64,000 bases of DNA. It comes from JALZCH01 sp036387315. GTDB lineage: Bacteria > Acidobacteriota > Blastocatellia > Pyrinomonadales > Pyrinomonadaceae. The stretch covers positions 1-64,000 of the forward strand of contig DASVTY010000058.1 in the NCBI GenBank assembly GCA_036387315.1, written 5' to 3'. Made by a program: the position numbers and the translations under genes. The notes under the pieces are model-generated. The model was given only the letters and a program-made list of their open reading frames with translations. It searched no databases and was not told where the DNA came from. Shown here piece after piece: positions 1 through 6,822 of this stretch; within the stretch, counting starts at the first letter, position 1, and each line of letters begins with the position of its first letter.

Positions 1-1
1 G

Positions 2-724
2 CATTATCCGAAACACCTGGGCTTAGGCGTCGAAATTACCAAACAAGAGGCTTGGACTGAAAGAGATTCGGGTTTACAGGTTTTTATTCCCGAGTTTATT
101 TCGGAAATCGTCGAGCAAATCGCTTTTGAAGCGCGCGACGATCAGCGGATTGATAAACGCAGCGGAATTTCGCAGCGTTTGCCGATTTCGGTTCTGGAAG
201 CGGTCGTCTCGAACGCCGAACGACGCGCGCTGTTAAATGACGAATCGGAAATTGTGCCGCGAATCTCGGACGTTTACTCGGCATTGCCCGCAATGACCGG
301 AAAAATGGAGCTTGAATACGAAGGTGAGCAAGTCGGAGCAGAGCGCGTTGCGAAAGATTTGATCAAACGCGCCTGCGGGCAAATTTTTGAAGGCTTTTTC
401 GTCGGCATTGATTTTACGCCGACTGTCCGATGGTTCGACACGGGAAATAAATTAAAGCTCGCGGATACGGCAGCCGCAAATGAATGCGTCTTTTTTCTTG
501 AAGACGTACCGGAATTGGCGGAAACCGCGCTCGTGCCGTTTGATTTTAATCGCGGCGAAGAAGCAAAACTCGTTTCCGCTTGCGAATTTGTTTTGGAAGG
601 CTTATACGCGCAAAACAAAATCTCACGCAACGAAGAAGGAGGTTTTGAAGCCGTCACGAAAGCGCGAAAAGACCGTCGCGGAATGATTTATGATGATTTG
701 AGCGATTTGGATAATTTTAATTAA
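2..724 (+). CDS. Magnesium-chelatase-like AAA+ ATPase, C-terminal part (5' truncated by window)
   Basis: The reading frame is open from base 2 and ends at TAA 722-724, so only the last ~240 residues are present. They read like the C-terminal half of the ChlI/MoxR-like 'magnesium chelatase' ATPases found in many non-photosynthetic bacteria: a HYPK stretch at the start, the helical lid with SGISQRLPISVLEAVVSNA, PRISDVYSALPAMTGKMELE, and an acidic tail. The Walker A and B motifs would lie upstream of the window. Family members usually sit beside a von Willebrand factor A protein; no such gene follows here. The exact substrate is unknown. The first in-frame ATG (179) is internal to the family domain and is not the start. 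Confidence 0.75.
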   Translation, partial: HYPKHLGLGVEITKQEAWTERDSGLQVFIPEFISEIVEQIAFEARDDQRIDKRSGISQRLPISVLEAVVSNAERRALLNDESEIVPRISDVYSALPAMTGKMELEYEGEQVGAERVAKDLIKRACGQIFEGFFVGIDFTPTVRWFDTGNKLKLADTAAANECVFFLEDVPELAETALVPFDFNRGEEAKLVSACEFVLEGLYAQNKISRNEEGGFEAVTKARKDRRGMIYDDLSDLDNFN

Positions 725-739
725 ACTGAGGCTTTCGAA

Positions 740-934
740 ATGAGTCAAATAACGGTCGAAACTGAAATCGAAAAACGCCGTGCCGAATTGTGCGAGATGG
801 CGAAAAATCAAGGCGTTAAACCTGTGCAAAAAGTCGAAGATTTGTACGGAGATTTTGCCGATGATGTAGATATTGATGAATTTCTGAAAATAATTCGGGA
901 AATAAGAAATTCAGACGAAAATAGTAAGAATTAA
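740..934 (+). CDS. Small protein, probable antitoxin partner of the downstream PIN toxin
   Basis: A 64-residue acidic protein ends in TAA whose last base is the A of the next ATG, so it is translationally coupled to the PIN-domain gene that follows. Size, charge, gene order and overlap are typical of antitoxins in VapBC-type modules. I do not recognise the sequence: it has no obvious AbrB, RHH or Phd DNA-binding motif. The N-terminal half is helical and rich in E/K, and the centre (DLYGDFADDVDIDEF) is strongly acidic and could clamp the toxin. The role is inferred from context. Confidence 0.65.
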   Translation: MSQITVETEIEKRRAELCEMAKNQGVKPVQKVEDLYGDFADDVDIDEFLKIIREIRNSDENSKN

Positions 935-1338
935 TGGAAGATTTTGTTTTGTCTGATACAAACGTCGTTTCGTACCTTTTCAAAAAAGACACGCGAGGCA
1001 GCGTTTACAAACCGCATATCGAACACAAATTGGTGTTTATCGCCGCGCAAACTTTTGCCGAAATCGAACTTCTACCACTTAACAACAAGTGGAGTAGGAA
1101 ACGCCACGAAAAATTACGCGAGAACTTGAAAAATTATGTTTTTATTGAAGCGAGTCGGGAAATAAGTGTAAAGTGGGCTGAAATTCAAGCCGAAGCACGA
1201 AAAAAAGGTAAACCTGTTTCGGTTGGCGACGCTTGGATTGCAGCAACGGCTTTGATTTACAATATTCCGCTCGTTACTCACAATCCTGACGATTTTAAAA
1301 ATATTTCCGGTTTAAAAATTATTACGGAAAAACATTGA
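934..1338 (+). CDS. PIN-domain ribonuclease, VapC-family toxin
   Basis: This 134-residue protein has the PIN-domain pattern: the first metal-binding Asp in LSDTNVVSYL near the N-terminus, a conserved Glu in TFAEIELL, the central SVGDAWIAATAL with the catalytic Asp, and the C-terminal THNPDDF motif. VapC proteins are Mg-dependent endoribonucleases that cut tRNA or rRNA and are held inactive by the cognate antitoxin. The ATG overlaps the stop of the small upstream gene by one base. Length is normal for the family. Overall function is confident; the RNA target cannot be read from sequence. Confidence 0.88.
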   Translation: MEDFVLSDTNVVSYLFKKDTRGSVYKPHIEHKLVFIAAQTFAEIELLPLNNKWSRKRHEKLRENLKNYVFIEASREISVKWAEIQAEARKKGKPVSVGDAWIAATALIYNIPLVTHNPDDFKNISGLKIITEKH

Positions 1339-1339
1339 T

Positions 1340-1717
1340 TTATCTTTCAAAAATGACTTGAGCGATGGCGTGCTCGTTTGTGTGCGAGAGCGAAAGATGC
1401 GCTCTCGTTGCGCCAAGCGAATCGAAAATCTGTTTTGCGCCGCCTCGAATTTCCAAATTCGGCGCCCCGTTTTCATCGCCGCAGACTTCGATGTCCTGCC
1501 AGCCGACCGCGCCGCGCCAGCCGGTTCTTAAAGCCTTGAGCGCCGCTTCTTTGGCGGCAAACCGCGCGGCGTAATGTTGCGCCGCGACGACGCCTTTGCC
1601 GTCGCAGTAGGCGCGTTCTCGCTCGGTAAAAACCCGCACGACAAAACGCGGCGTCCGCTCGATTGTTTGCCGAATGCGGTAAACTTCAACTATGTCAATT
1701 CCGATTGAAACTATCAC
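1340..1717 (-). CDS. acpS: Holo-[acyl-carrier-protein] synthase
   Basis: A 125-residue protein starting MIVSIGIDIVEVYRI, the AcpS signature with the Mg-binding Asp, followed by RFAAKEAALKAL, which holds the second metal-binding Glu. AcpS transfers 4'-phosphopantetheine from CoA to apo-ACP for fatty acid synthesis in the cytoplasm. Length matches the family. Its start codon lies inside the start of the divergent pgeF gene (26-bp head-to-head overlap), and its stop is next to the stop of the PIN toxin. The ATG at 1717 is the only start that keeps the whole GIDIV motif. Confidence 0.93.
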   Translation of the reverse strand: MIVSIGIDIVEVYRIRQTIERTPRFVVRVFTERERAYCDGKGVVAAQHYAARFAAKEAALKALRTGWRGAVGWQDIEVCGDENGAPNLEIRGGAKQIFDSLGATRAHLSLSHTNEHAIAQVIFER

Positions 1718-2558
1718 GACAGAAAATTTGACTGACGAAAGTTTAGCCGAAAAAGGATTTCGCTGGCGAGAAAAAGACGGCGTTCGCGTTCTGACCTGCG
1801 CCGCTTTGGAGCGAGAAGGCTTCGTAAACGGTTTTTCGACCAGAACCGGAGGTGTTAGCCCTTTTCCCGAAAAAGATTTAAATCTCGCGGGTTTTGACGA
1901 CGATTCGCCGGAAAATATTTACGAAAACCGTCGCCGCTTTTTAAAAGCCTTTGAAGGCGAGTGGAAAATCGCTTCGTGCTGGCAGATTCACAGCGATTTA
2001 ATCAGGCACGTCAAAGATTTTTCGGACGTTGACGACGGCAATTTCAAAATGGATGCACTCATTTCTGACACGCCAAAGGTTTTGCTCGGAGTGAAAACGG
2101 CGGATTGCGTTCCGGTTTTGCTCGGAGACGTGAAAACGCGAGCGTTCGCGGCAATTCACGCCGGTTGGCGCGGAACGGTCGCTTCGATTGTGCCGAAAAC
2201 AATCGCCGAAATGCGCGAAAAATTCGGCACAAATACTCAGGATTTAATTGCCGCAATCGGTCCGGCGGCTTCGGGCAGAAATTACGAAGTCGGCGCGGAC
2301 GTGATCGAGCTTTTTCAACAGAATTTTCCCGAAAATTATCAAGATTTTTTCGCGCCGACGCAAGAAAATCACGCTCTTGTTGATTTATTTAAAGCCAATA
2401 ATTTACAGCTTTTATCTTGCGGCGTTTCACCCGAAAACATTTATATTTCAGAGCTTTGCACGATGGAGCGAACCGATTTGTTTTTCTCTTACCGCGTTGA
2501 AAAAAGACTTTACGGCAAAACCGGCAGATTGCTTTCTGTAATCGGCAGACAAAGTTGA
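1692..2558 (+). CDS. pgeF: PgeF-type peptidoglycan-editing / purine nucleoside phosphorylase protein (YfiH/YlmD family)
   Basis: A 288-residue cytoplasmic protein of the former 'multicopper polyphenol oxidase' family. Key motifs are QIHSD, TADCVPVLL, AIHAGWRGT and the C-terminal CTMERTDLFFSYR, which carry the His/Cys zinc ligands. Family members act on purine nucleosides, and in E. coli remove mis-incorporated L-Ser from UDP-MurNAc. The N-terminus is about 30 residues longer than is usual before the conserved NGFSTRTGG segment, and no clear ribosome site precedes the ATG at 1692, so the start could be further in. The stop codon forms the first bases of the hairpin at 2558. Confidence 0.88.
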   Translation: MSIPIETITTENLTDESLAEKGFRWREKDGVRVLTCAALEREGFVNGFSTRTGGVSPFPEKDLNLAGFDDDSPENIYENRRRFLKAFEGEWKIASCWQIHSDLIRHVKDFSDVDDGNFKMDALISDTPKVLLGVKTADCVPVLLGDVKTRAFAAIHAGWRGTVASIVPKTIAEMREKFGTNTQDLIAAIGPAASGRNYEVGADVIELFQQNFPENYQDFFAPTQENHALVDLFKANNLQLLSCGVSPENIYISELCTMERTDLFFSYRVEKRLYGKTGRLLSVIGRQS

Positions 2559-2618
2559 TTTCACCGCAGAGACACGGAGATTTAAACAATAATAATCTCC
2601 GTGTCTCTGCGGTGAAAT
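2558..2618. terminator. Perfect 25-bp inverted repeat between convergent genes
   Basis: Arms 2558-2582 and 2594-2618 are exact reverse complements around an 11-base AT-rich loop. The left arm begins with the last base of the pgeF stop codon; the right arm stops just before the stop of the DsbD-like gene. It can act as a bidirectional terminator, but the arm (accgcagagacacggag) is also a word that occurs as a dispersed repeat in many bacterial genomes, so it may be a repeat copy. Confidence 0.75.
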
Positions 2619-2619
2619 T

Positions 2620-3102
2620 TTATCGAACAGACGCGCTTAAAGTTACATCGCCGCTGCGTGGCGGATAGCAAACTTCGTCGGTGCAGCTTTGATAATCAAC
2701 GACGGCGCGAATTCTAGCTACATTGCCTTTAAAATCCGGAGGCACGGTGACGTTGACGCGAAGAATTGTTCGACCTTCGTAAACGCTCAAAGGTGTGTTG
2801 GAAAAGCTGAAAGTTTTAACCTTTCCTTGGGGATAATTCACCGCGCCGAATTTCAAGCCCGCACCTGAGATTCTTAATCTGGTCGGAATAAGCTCGCGTT
2901 TGCTCGGTTTGTTTGAATTCGTATGAAGATCGCCGGGAATGTCTAAAATGATTGAAACGATGGCGGTTTTGCCTTTTTCCAGCCGTCCGTTGCCGACTTC
3001 GCCGCCGATGTTAATGTTTTGCGCCGAAACCTGAGAAGCAGCGCCGAAAATAAAGACAAACGCCAAAGCGAAAATAATTTTACCTGCCAATTTATAAATC
3101 AT
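2620..3102 (-). CDS. Secreted stand-alone DsbD N-terminal (alpha)-like domain protein
   Basis: From the ATG at 3102 the product is 160 residues with a signal peptide (KIIFALAFVFIFGAASQVSAQ). The mature part resembles the immunoglobulin-like periplasmic alpha domain of DsbD, including the Cys pair in YQSCTDEVCYPP, which in DsbD takes electrons from the membrane domain and passes them to periplasmic thiol proteins. The DsbD membrane and thioredoxin domains are absent. A longer reading frame (to 3375) runs antisense-free into rlmN coding sequence and is not credible, because the signal peptide sits at 3102. It lies 103 bp downstream of rlmN on the same strand. Confidence 0.78.
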   Translation of the reverse strand: MIYKLAGKIIFALAFVFIFGAASQVSAQNINIGGEVGNGRLEKGKTAIVSIILDIPGDLHTNSNKPSKRELIPTRLRISGAGLKFGAVNYPQGKVKTFSFSNTPLSVYEGRTILRVNVTVPPDFKGNVARIRAVVDYQSCTDEVCYPPRSGDVTLSASVR

Positions 3103-3205
3103 AGTTTTTCGTAAATTCGGAGAGTATGTTCGGATTTTACCGACAAAATAATTTCCAGCGCAAATGCGCTTACTCGTAAAAATACGGTTCAAACTAATTT
3201 TCGGT

Positions 3206-4294
3206 TTAAACGGCTGTGATTTGCACCAGATTCGGGGTGCTTTTTGCGGCAAGCTGCCCGCAAGCGGCGTAAATGTCGCGCCCGCGCGGTCGGCGGACAA
3301 AAGCGTCAACGCCTTTGCTCGCCAGAATCTCCTGAAAACGCTCGATTTGTTCCCAAGACGATGGGCGATATTCAAGCGGCTCGGCTGAATTGTGCGGAAT
3401 CAGATTGATTTTAACGTGCCGGAAATTGTATCGGTTAATTAAATTTGCAAGCTGGCGGGCGTGTTCGTCAGTGTCGTTAACGCCTGCTAACATCACGTAT
3501 TCAAACGTAAAACGCTCGTTCGGTTTGAGAGATTTTTCAAATTCCTGACAAGCAAGCATTAAATCTTCAATTTTCCAGCGTTTGTTGATCGGCATTAATT
3601 TATTACGAAGCTCATCGTTCGGCGCAGATAAAGAAATAGCCAGATGCGGGCGGGCTTCGGTTTTAGCGAGTTCATAAATTTTCGGCACGATTCCCGCTGT
3701 CGAAACCGTCACGCGATTCGGGACGATAAACAAACCTTCTTCCTCCGACATTATATTCAGAGCTTTGAGCAAATTCTCAAAATTCAGAAACGGTTCTCCC
3801 GCACCCATTGCAACCAGATTTGTGCCATGCGGCGTCTCGTTTCCCGCGCCGTAAACATCGTTTAAAACGATAATTATTTGCTCGACGATTTCACCGGCAG
3901 TTAAGTTTCTCAGAAGACCGAGCTTTGCCGTCAAACAAAAATCGCATTTCAGCGGACAGCCCGATTGAGAAGAAAAACAAATCGTGTCGCGGTTTTCCGT
4001 CGGTATAAAAACGGCTTCTACCGGCAGATCGTCTTCGGTTTTCATCAAAAACCGGCGTGTTCCGTCTTCGGAAACATATTTAGATTCAACCGTTAAACTC
4101 TGTGTTTTCGCAATTTCGCCGAGCTTTGCGCGAAAGTCTTTGGGTAAATCGGTCATTGCGTCGAACGACAATACTCGCCGATTATGCAAATTTTTAAAAA
4201 TCTGCCGCGCGCGAAATTTCGGCTCGCCCAGATTTTGGACAAATTCGGTGAGTTCAGTCGGCTGCAATTTCGTTAAATGCGTTTTCTGTTCCAT
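3206..4294 (-). CDS. rlmN: 23S rRNA (adenine-2503-C2) methyltransferase / tRNA A37 methyltransferase, radical SAM
   Basis: A 362-residue cytoplasmic radical-SAM enzyme. The iron-sulphur cluster motif CPLKCDFC follows SQSG, then GEIVEQI, the glycine-rich MGAGEPFLN, the SAM-binding ISLSAPNDELR and the C-terminal YAACGQLA with the catalytic Cys. RlmN methylates C2 of A2503 in 23S rRNA and A37 of some tRNAs. Length is normal. The gene is divergent from the nuclease gene at 4345 with 50 bp between start codons. Confidence 0.96.
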   Translation of the reverse strand: MEQKTHLTKLQPTELTEFVQNLGEPKFRARQIFKNLHNRRVLSFDAMTDLPKDFRAKLGEIAKTQSLTVESKYVSEDGTRRFLMKTEDDLPVEAVFIPTENRDTICFSSQSGCPLKCDFCLTAKLGLLRNLTAGEIVEQIIIVLNDVYGAGNETPHGTNLVAMGAGEPFLNFENLLKALNIMSEEEGLFIVPNRVTVSTAGIVPKIYELAKTEARPHLAISLSAPNDELRNKLMPINKRWKIEDLMLACQEFEKSLKPNERFTFEYVMLAGVNDTDEHARQLANLINRYNFRHVKINLIPHNSAEPLEYRPSSWEQIERFQEILASKGVDAFVRRPRGRDIYAACGQLAAKSTPNLVQITAV

Positions 4295-4344
4295 TTCTTT
4301 TGATTTTAGCTTATTTTAACCGTTAAGTAATTCTTCGCGTTTTT

Positions 4345-5286
4345 ATGTCAAAAAATAAAATTTACGGTTTAACCGTTCGTCAATGGACGGCTTTACTTGT
4401 TGTTGTTATCGGCTTAATCGTTTTCGGCTGCCGTGCTTGTTACAACTTCATTGGTGACCGAACGTCAAACAATGTAAATAATGCAAATGTTGTAGTTGAA
4501 TCAAACCAAACCAATAAAAAACCTTCGCGCCCGACGCAAAATCCTTCTTCAAGTCTAACAGTCGAACAGGCGACGGAAATTTATTTAAGATTGGGAAATC
4601 CAAGCGGAGCCAACAATTCCGATCCGAACAATCTTTTGATGGTCAAACCGTATTATGCGCTGTCTTACAATCGCTCGCGCGGCACGGCGAATTGGGTTTC
4701 GTGGCGCGTCACGCAAGCTGACATCGGAAACGTCGAGCGCGCCAACGATTTTCGTCCCGATCCGAATTTGCCGTCGAATTTTCCCCGAATCACGCCAAGC
4801 GATTACACCGGCAGCGGTTTTGACCGCGGTCATCTGGTTCCGTCCAAAGACCGCTCAAATACGCCGGAAGCCAACAGCGCGACGTTTTTTATGTCAAATA
4901 TCGTCCCGCAGGAACCTGACAGCAATCAAGGCGTTTGGAAATCTCTCGAAGACGAAAGCCGCAGACTCGTCGAACAAGGAAATGAGATTTACGTCGCCGC
5001 CGGAATTACGGGTGAACGCGGTCGCGTGAAAAATAAAGTGGCTATTCCGGCGAGTATGTGGAAAATCATCGTCGTTTTGCCAAACGGCTCCGATGTTTCA
5101 GAAATCAATGCGAACACGCGGATTATTGCTGTTGACATTCCAAATGCGAAAGGCGTTCGCAACGACGACTGGCGAAAGTATCGCACGACAATTCGACAAA
5201 TCGAACAAAAAACCGGCTACAACTTGCTTTCCGGCTTGCCGCCGAACGTTCAAGATGCAATCGAAACGAAAACGGACAGCCGTTAA
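4345..5286 (+). CDS. DNA/RNA non-specific endonuclease (NucA / EndoG family), membrane-anchored
   Basis: A 313-residue protein with one hydrophobic segment near residues 14-32, ending in a Cys and suited to a signal anchor, then an Asn/Ser-rich linker and a beta-beta-alpha-metal nuclease domain. The catalytic motif is GFDRGHLVPSKDRS, with the His as general base, followed by NIVPQEPDSNQGVW, which supplies the Mg-binding Asn. Such enzymes degrade DNA and RNA outside the cytoplasm, as NucA does in Anabaena. A NuiA-type inhibitor is encoded in the convergent operon 0.6 kb away. Confidence 0.9.
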   Translation: MSKNKIYGLTVRQWTALLVVVIGLIVFGCRACYNFIGDRTSNNVNNANVVVESNQTNKKPSRPTQNPSSSLTVEQATEIYLRLGNPSGANNSDPNNLLMVKPYYALSYNRSRGTANWVSWRVTQADIGNVERANDFRPDPNLPSNFPRITPSDYTGSGFDRGHLVPSKDRSNTPEANSATFFMSNIVPQEPDSNQGVWKSLEDESRRLVEQGNEIYVAAGITGERGRVKNKVAIPASMWKIIVVLPNGSDVSEINANTRIIAVDIPNAKGVRNDDWRKYRTTIRQIEQKTGYNLLSGLPPNVQDAIETKTDSR

Positions 5287-5319
5287 GCCGTCCATTTTTA
5301 ATTGTTTGAAACCTTTTTA

Positions 5320-5892
5320 TTAACTTCCCGCTTGCCATTGTTTAACCGCGTCGAGCGGATAAATGAGCATCAGAATGTTGAGCAGCAAACTATCTCTAAT
5401 CCAGAAAATCAATATCGCTTCGATTGCCAGAAAAACAATCAAAGAACGTATAAAACCTAAACTGCGCGCAATAGCGAAACCGATTCCGCAACTTAGTACA
5501 TCGCCGAAAGAATTAATAATTGTGTCGCCATAATAACCGAGCGCGGCTGTATTTTCGCGGTAACGCTCGATGACGAACCTTGAATTCTCCAAAACTTCCC
5601 AACCGGCTTCAATCGCAATCGCCAGCCAGAGCTGCCATTCGCGTGCAAGACGCGGAAAAATCGAAGTTATTAGCCAGCAGAAAAGAAAGCCGTGCAAAAG
5701 ATGCGTAAAACTATAAGGATCAAGGAAATGTTGAGAAGTATTTGAACTCCAGGCATCGCTTACCCAGAGAAAAATCCGTCCGCATTCGCAAAACCACAAA
5801 CGTCCTTGGCTCCAAAGCGCGGCGACGAGAATCAAAACGGTAACTGCAATTGCAATCAACGCCCAATTTTTTCTCGAAAGAATTTGTCGCAT
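5320..5892 (-). CDS. UPF0314 / DUF2585 family membrane protein
   Basis: A 190-residue integral membrane protein with about five hydrophobic helices. It carries the family pattern WSSNTSQHFLDPYSFTH, HGFLFCWL, EAGWEVLENSRFVIERYR, GDTIINSFGDVLSC and a C-terminal RDSLLLNILMLIYPLDAV. The function of this family is not established. It begins 14 bp after the stop of the NuiA-like gene on the same strand, so the two are probably co-transcribed. Its stop faces the stop of the nuclease gene 33 bp away. Confidence 0.88.
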   Translation of the reverse strand: MRQILSRKNWALIAIAVTVLILVAALWSQGRLWFCECGRIFLWVSDAWSSNTSQHFLDPYSFTHLLHGFLFCWLITSIFPRLAREWQLWLAIAIEAGWEVLENSRFVIERYRENTAALGYYGDTIINSFGDVLSCGIGFAIARSLGFIRSLIVFLAIEAILIFWIRDSLLLNILMLIYPLDAVKQWQAGS

Positions 5893-5906
5893 TTGTAATT
5901 GACGGT

Positions 5907-6395
5907 TTATGTTTCGACCGCTTTGGTTTTAACGCCGGCGAGATTTCCTTCGCCGTCAATCCCAACAATGTAAATGTTAATTTGTATGTCGCCGACTTTA
6001 AAGACTTTGACGTTCTTTAACTTTGTTGCGAGCAAATCCTTTAACTTCAAATATTTTTCAACCTGCGCTTTTTCTTCGTCCCCAAACCAGTCCTGCATTT
6101 CAGTCGGGTGTTTGAAAAACTCGTCCAAAGTTTTTTCCGCAGTTTTTGCGTCCGGCTTTTCTCCGACTAATTTTAAAACGCTTTCGATTGAAACATCACC
6201 GACGGGCTTATCTGTTTTCCAAACAAAGGCTTCAAAACCGGCGTCGGTTTCGCTGATGTAAAACAAACCCTCGCTGGCGGCTTTTAAAATCGAAAATAAT
6301 TCATCCGATTTGTTTCCGGGATTTGTTTCCGAAGATTTTTCTTCTACAGATTTTTTTTCCGATTTCATTTTCGGGTTTCGAATTTTTTTTCTCAT
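5907..6395 (-). CDS. NuiA-family nuclease inhibitor
   Basis: A 162-residue protein. From about residue 30 the sequence follows Anabaena NuiA closely in pattern: ASEGLFYISETDAGFEAFVW, LDEFF, MQDWFGDEEKAQVEKY, LKNVKVFKVG and the terminal GNLAGVKTKAVET. NuiA binds and blocks the active site of the non-specific nuclease NucA. No signal peptide is visible, which fits protection inside the cell. The start is uncertain: ATG 6395 and ATG 6368 (tenth codon) are both possible and neither has a strong ribosome site. A NucA-like gene is the next gene but one. Confidence 0.85.
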   Translation of the reverse strand: MRKKIRNPKMKSEKKSVEEKSSETNPGNKSDELFSILKAASEGLFYISETDAGFEAFVWKTDKPVGDVSIESVLKLVGEKPDAKTAEKTLDEFFKHPTEMQDWFGDEEKAQVEKYLKLKDLLATKLKNVKVFKVGDIQINIYIVGIDGEGNLAGVKTKAVET

Positions 6396-6822
6396 CGGAG
6401 AAAATTTTTCACTTTTTGCAAATTGCTGTGAAGTCTAACATTTCGCCGTGTACCTGCCAAATCAATTTTAAAGCAGATAAAATCGCCAAAATTAAGTCAA
6501 ATTATTTTGCAAAAAAAACCTGTGGATAACTCTTGCATTTTAGTTTGATTTCGTGTTAGGCTTTGCCCCGTTTTGATGATTTCGATTGCTTGTAAATTAT
6601 TGAAAGTAAAAGAGTTAAAGTAAAACTTTAGCTTTTCTAAACTTTTCCACAACCCTGTGGAAAAACCTGTGGAAAACTTTTCGGAAGCGGAGTTTTCTAC
6701 CTTGTTTTTTAGTTACTTGCGCAGTTGAAGGAAATGTTTTTGATGAACGGCGAAAGACGAAAATTTTGAGCAATTTTTTTTAGACGGTTCAATTATTAAA
6801 AATGAATTTTGGAGATAAAAAT
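6396..6822. other. dnaA upstream region with four DnaA boxes (part of the origin region)
   Basis: About 430 bp without a gene, between the divergent nuiA-like gene and dnaA. It holds one perfect DnaA box TGTGGATAA (6521-6529) and three one-mismatch boxes: TTTTCCACA (6643-6651), TGTGGAAAA (6656-6664) and TGTGGAAAA (6668-6676), the last three tightly clustered. The rest is AT-rich. It probably contains the dnaA promoter, autoregulated by DnaA, and may form the left half of a bipartite origin. Confidence 0.75.
6811..6814 (+). promoter_or_regulatory. Ribosome-binding site that decides the dnaA start
   Basis: GGAG lies 8 bases before the ATG at 6823. The upstream in-frame ATG at 6802 has only AT-rich sequence before it, so translation more likely starts at 6823. 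Confidence 0.65.
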
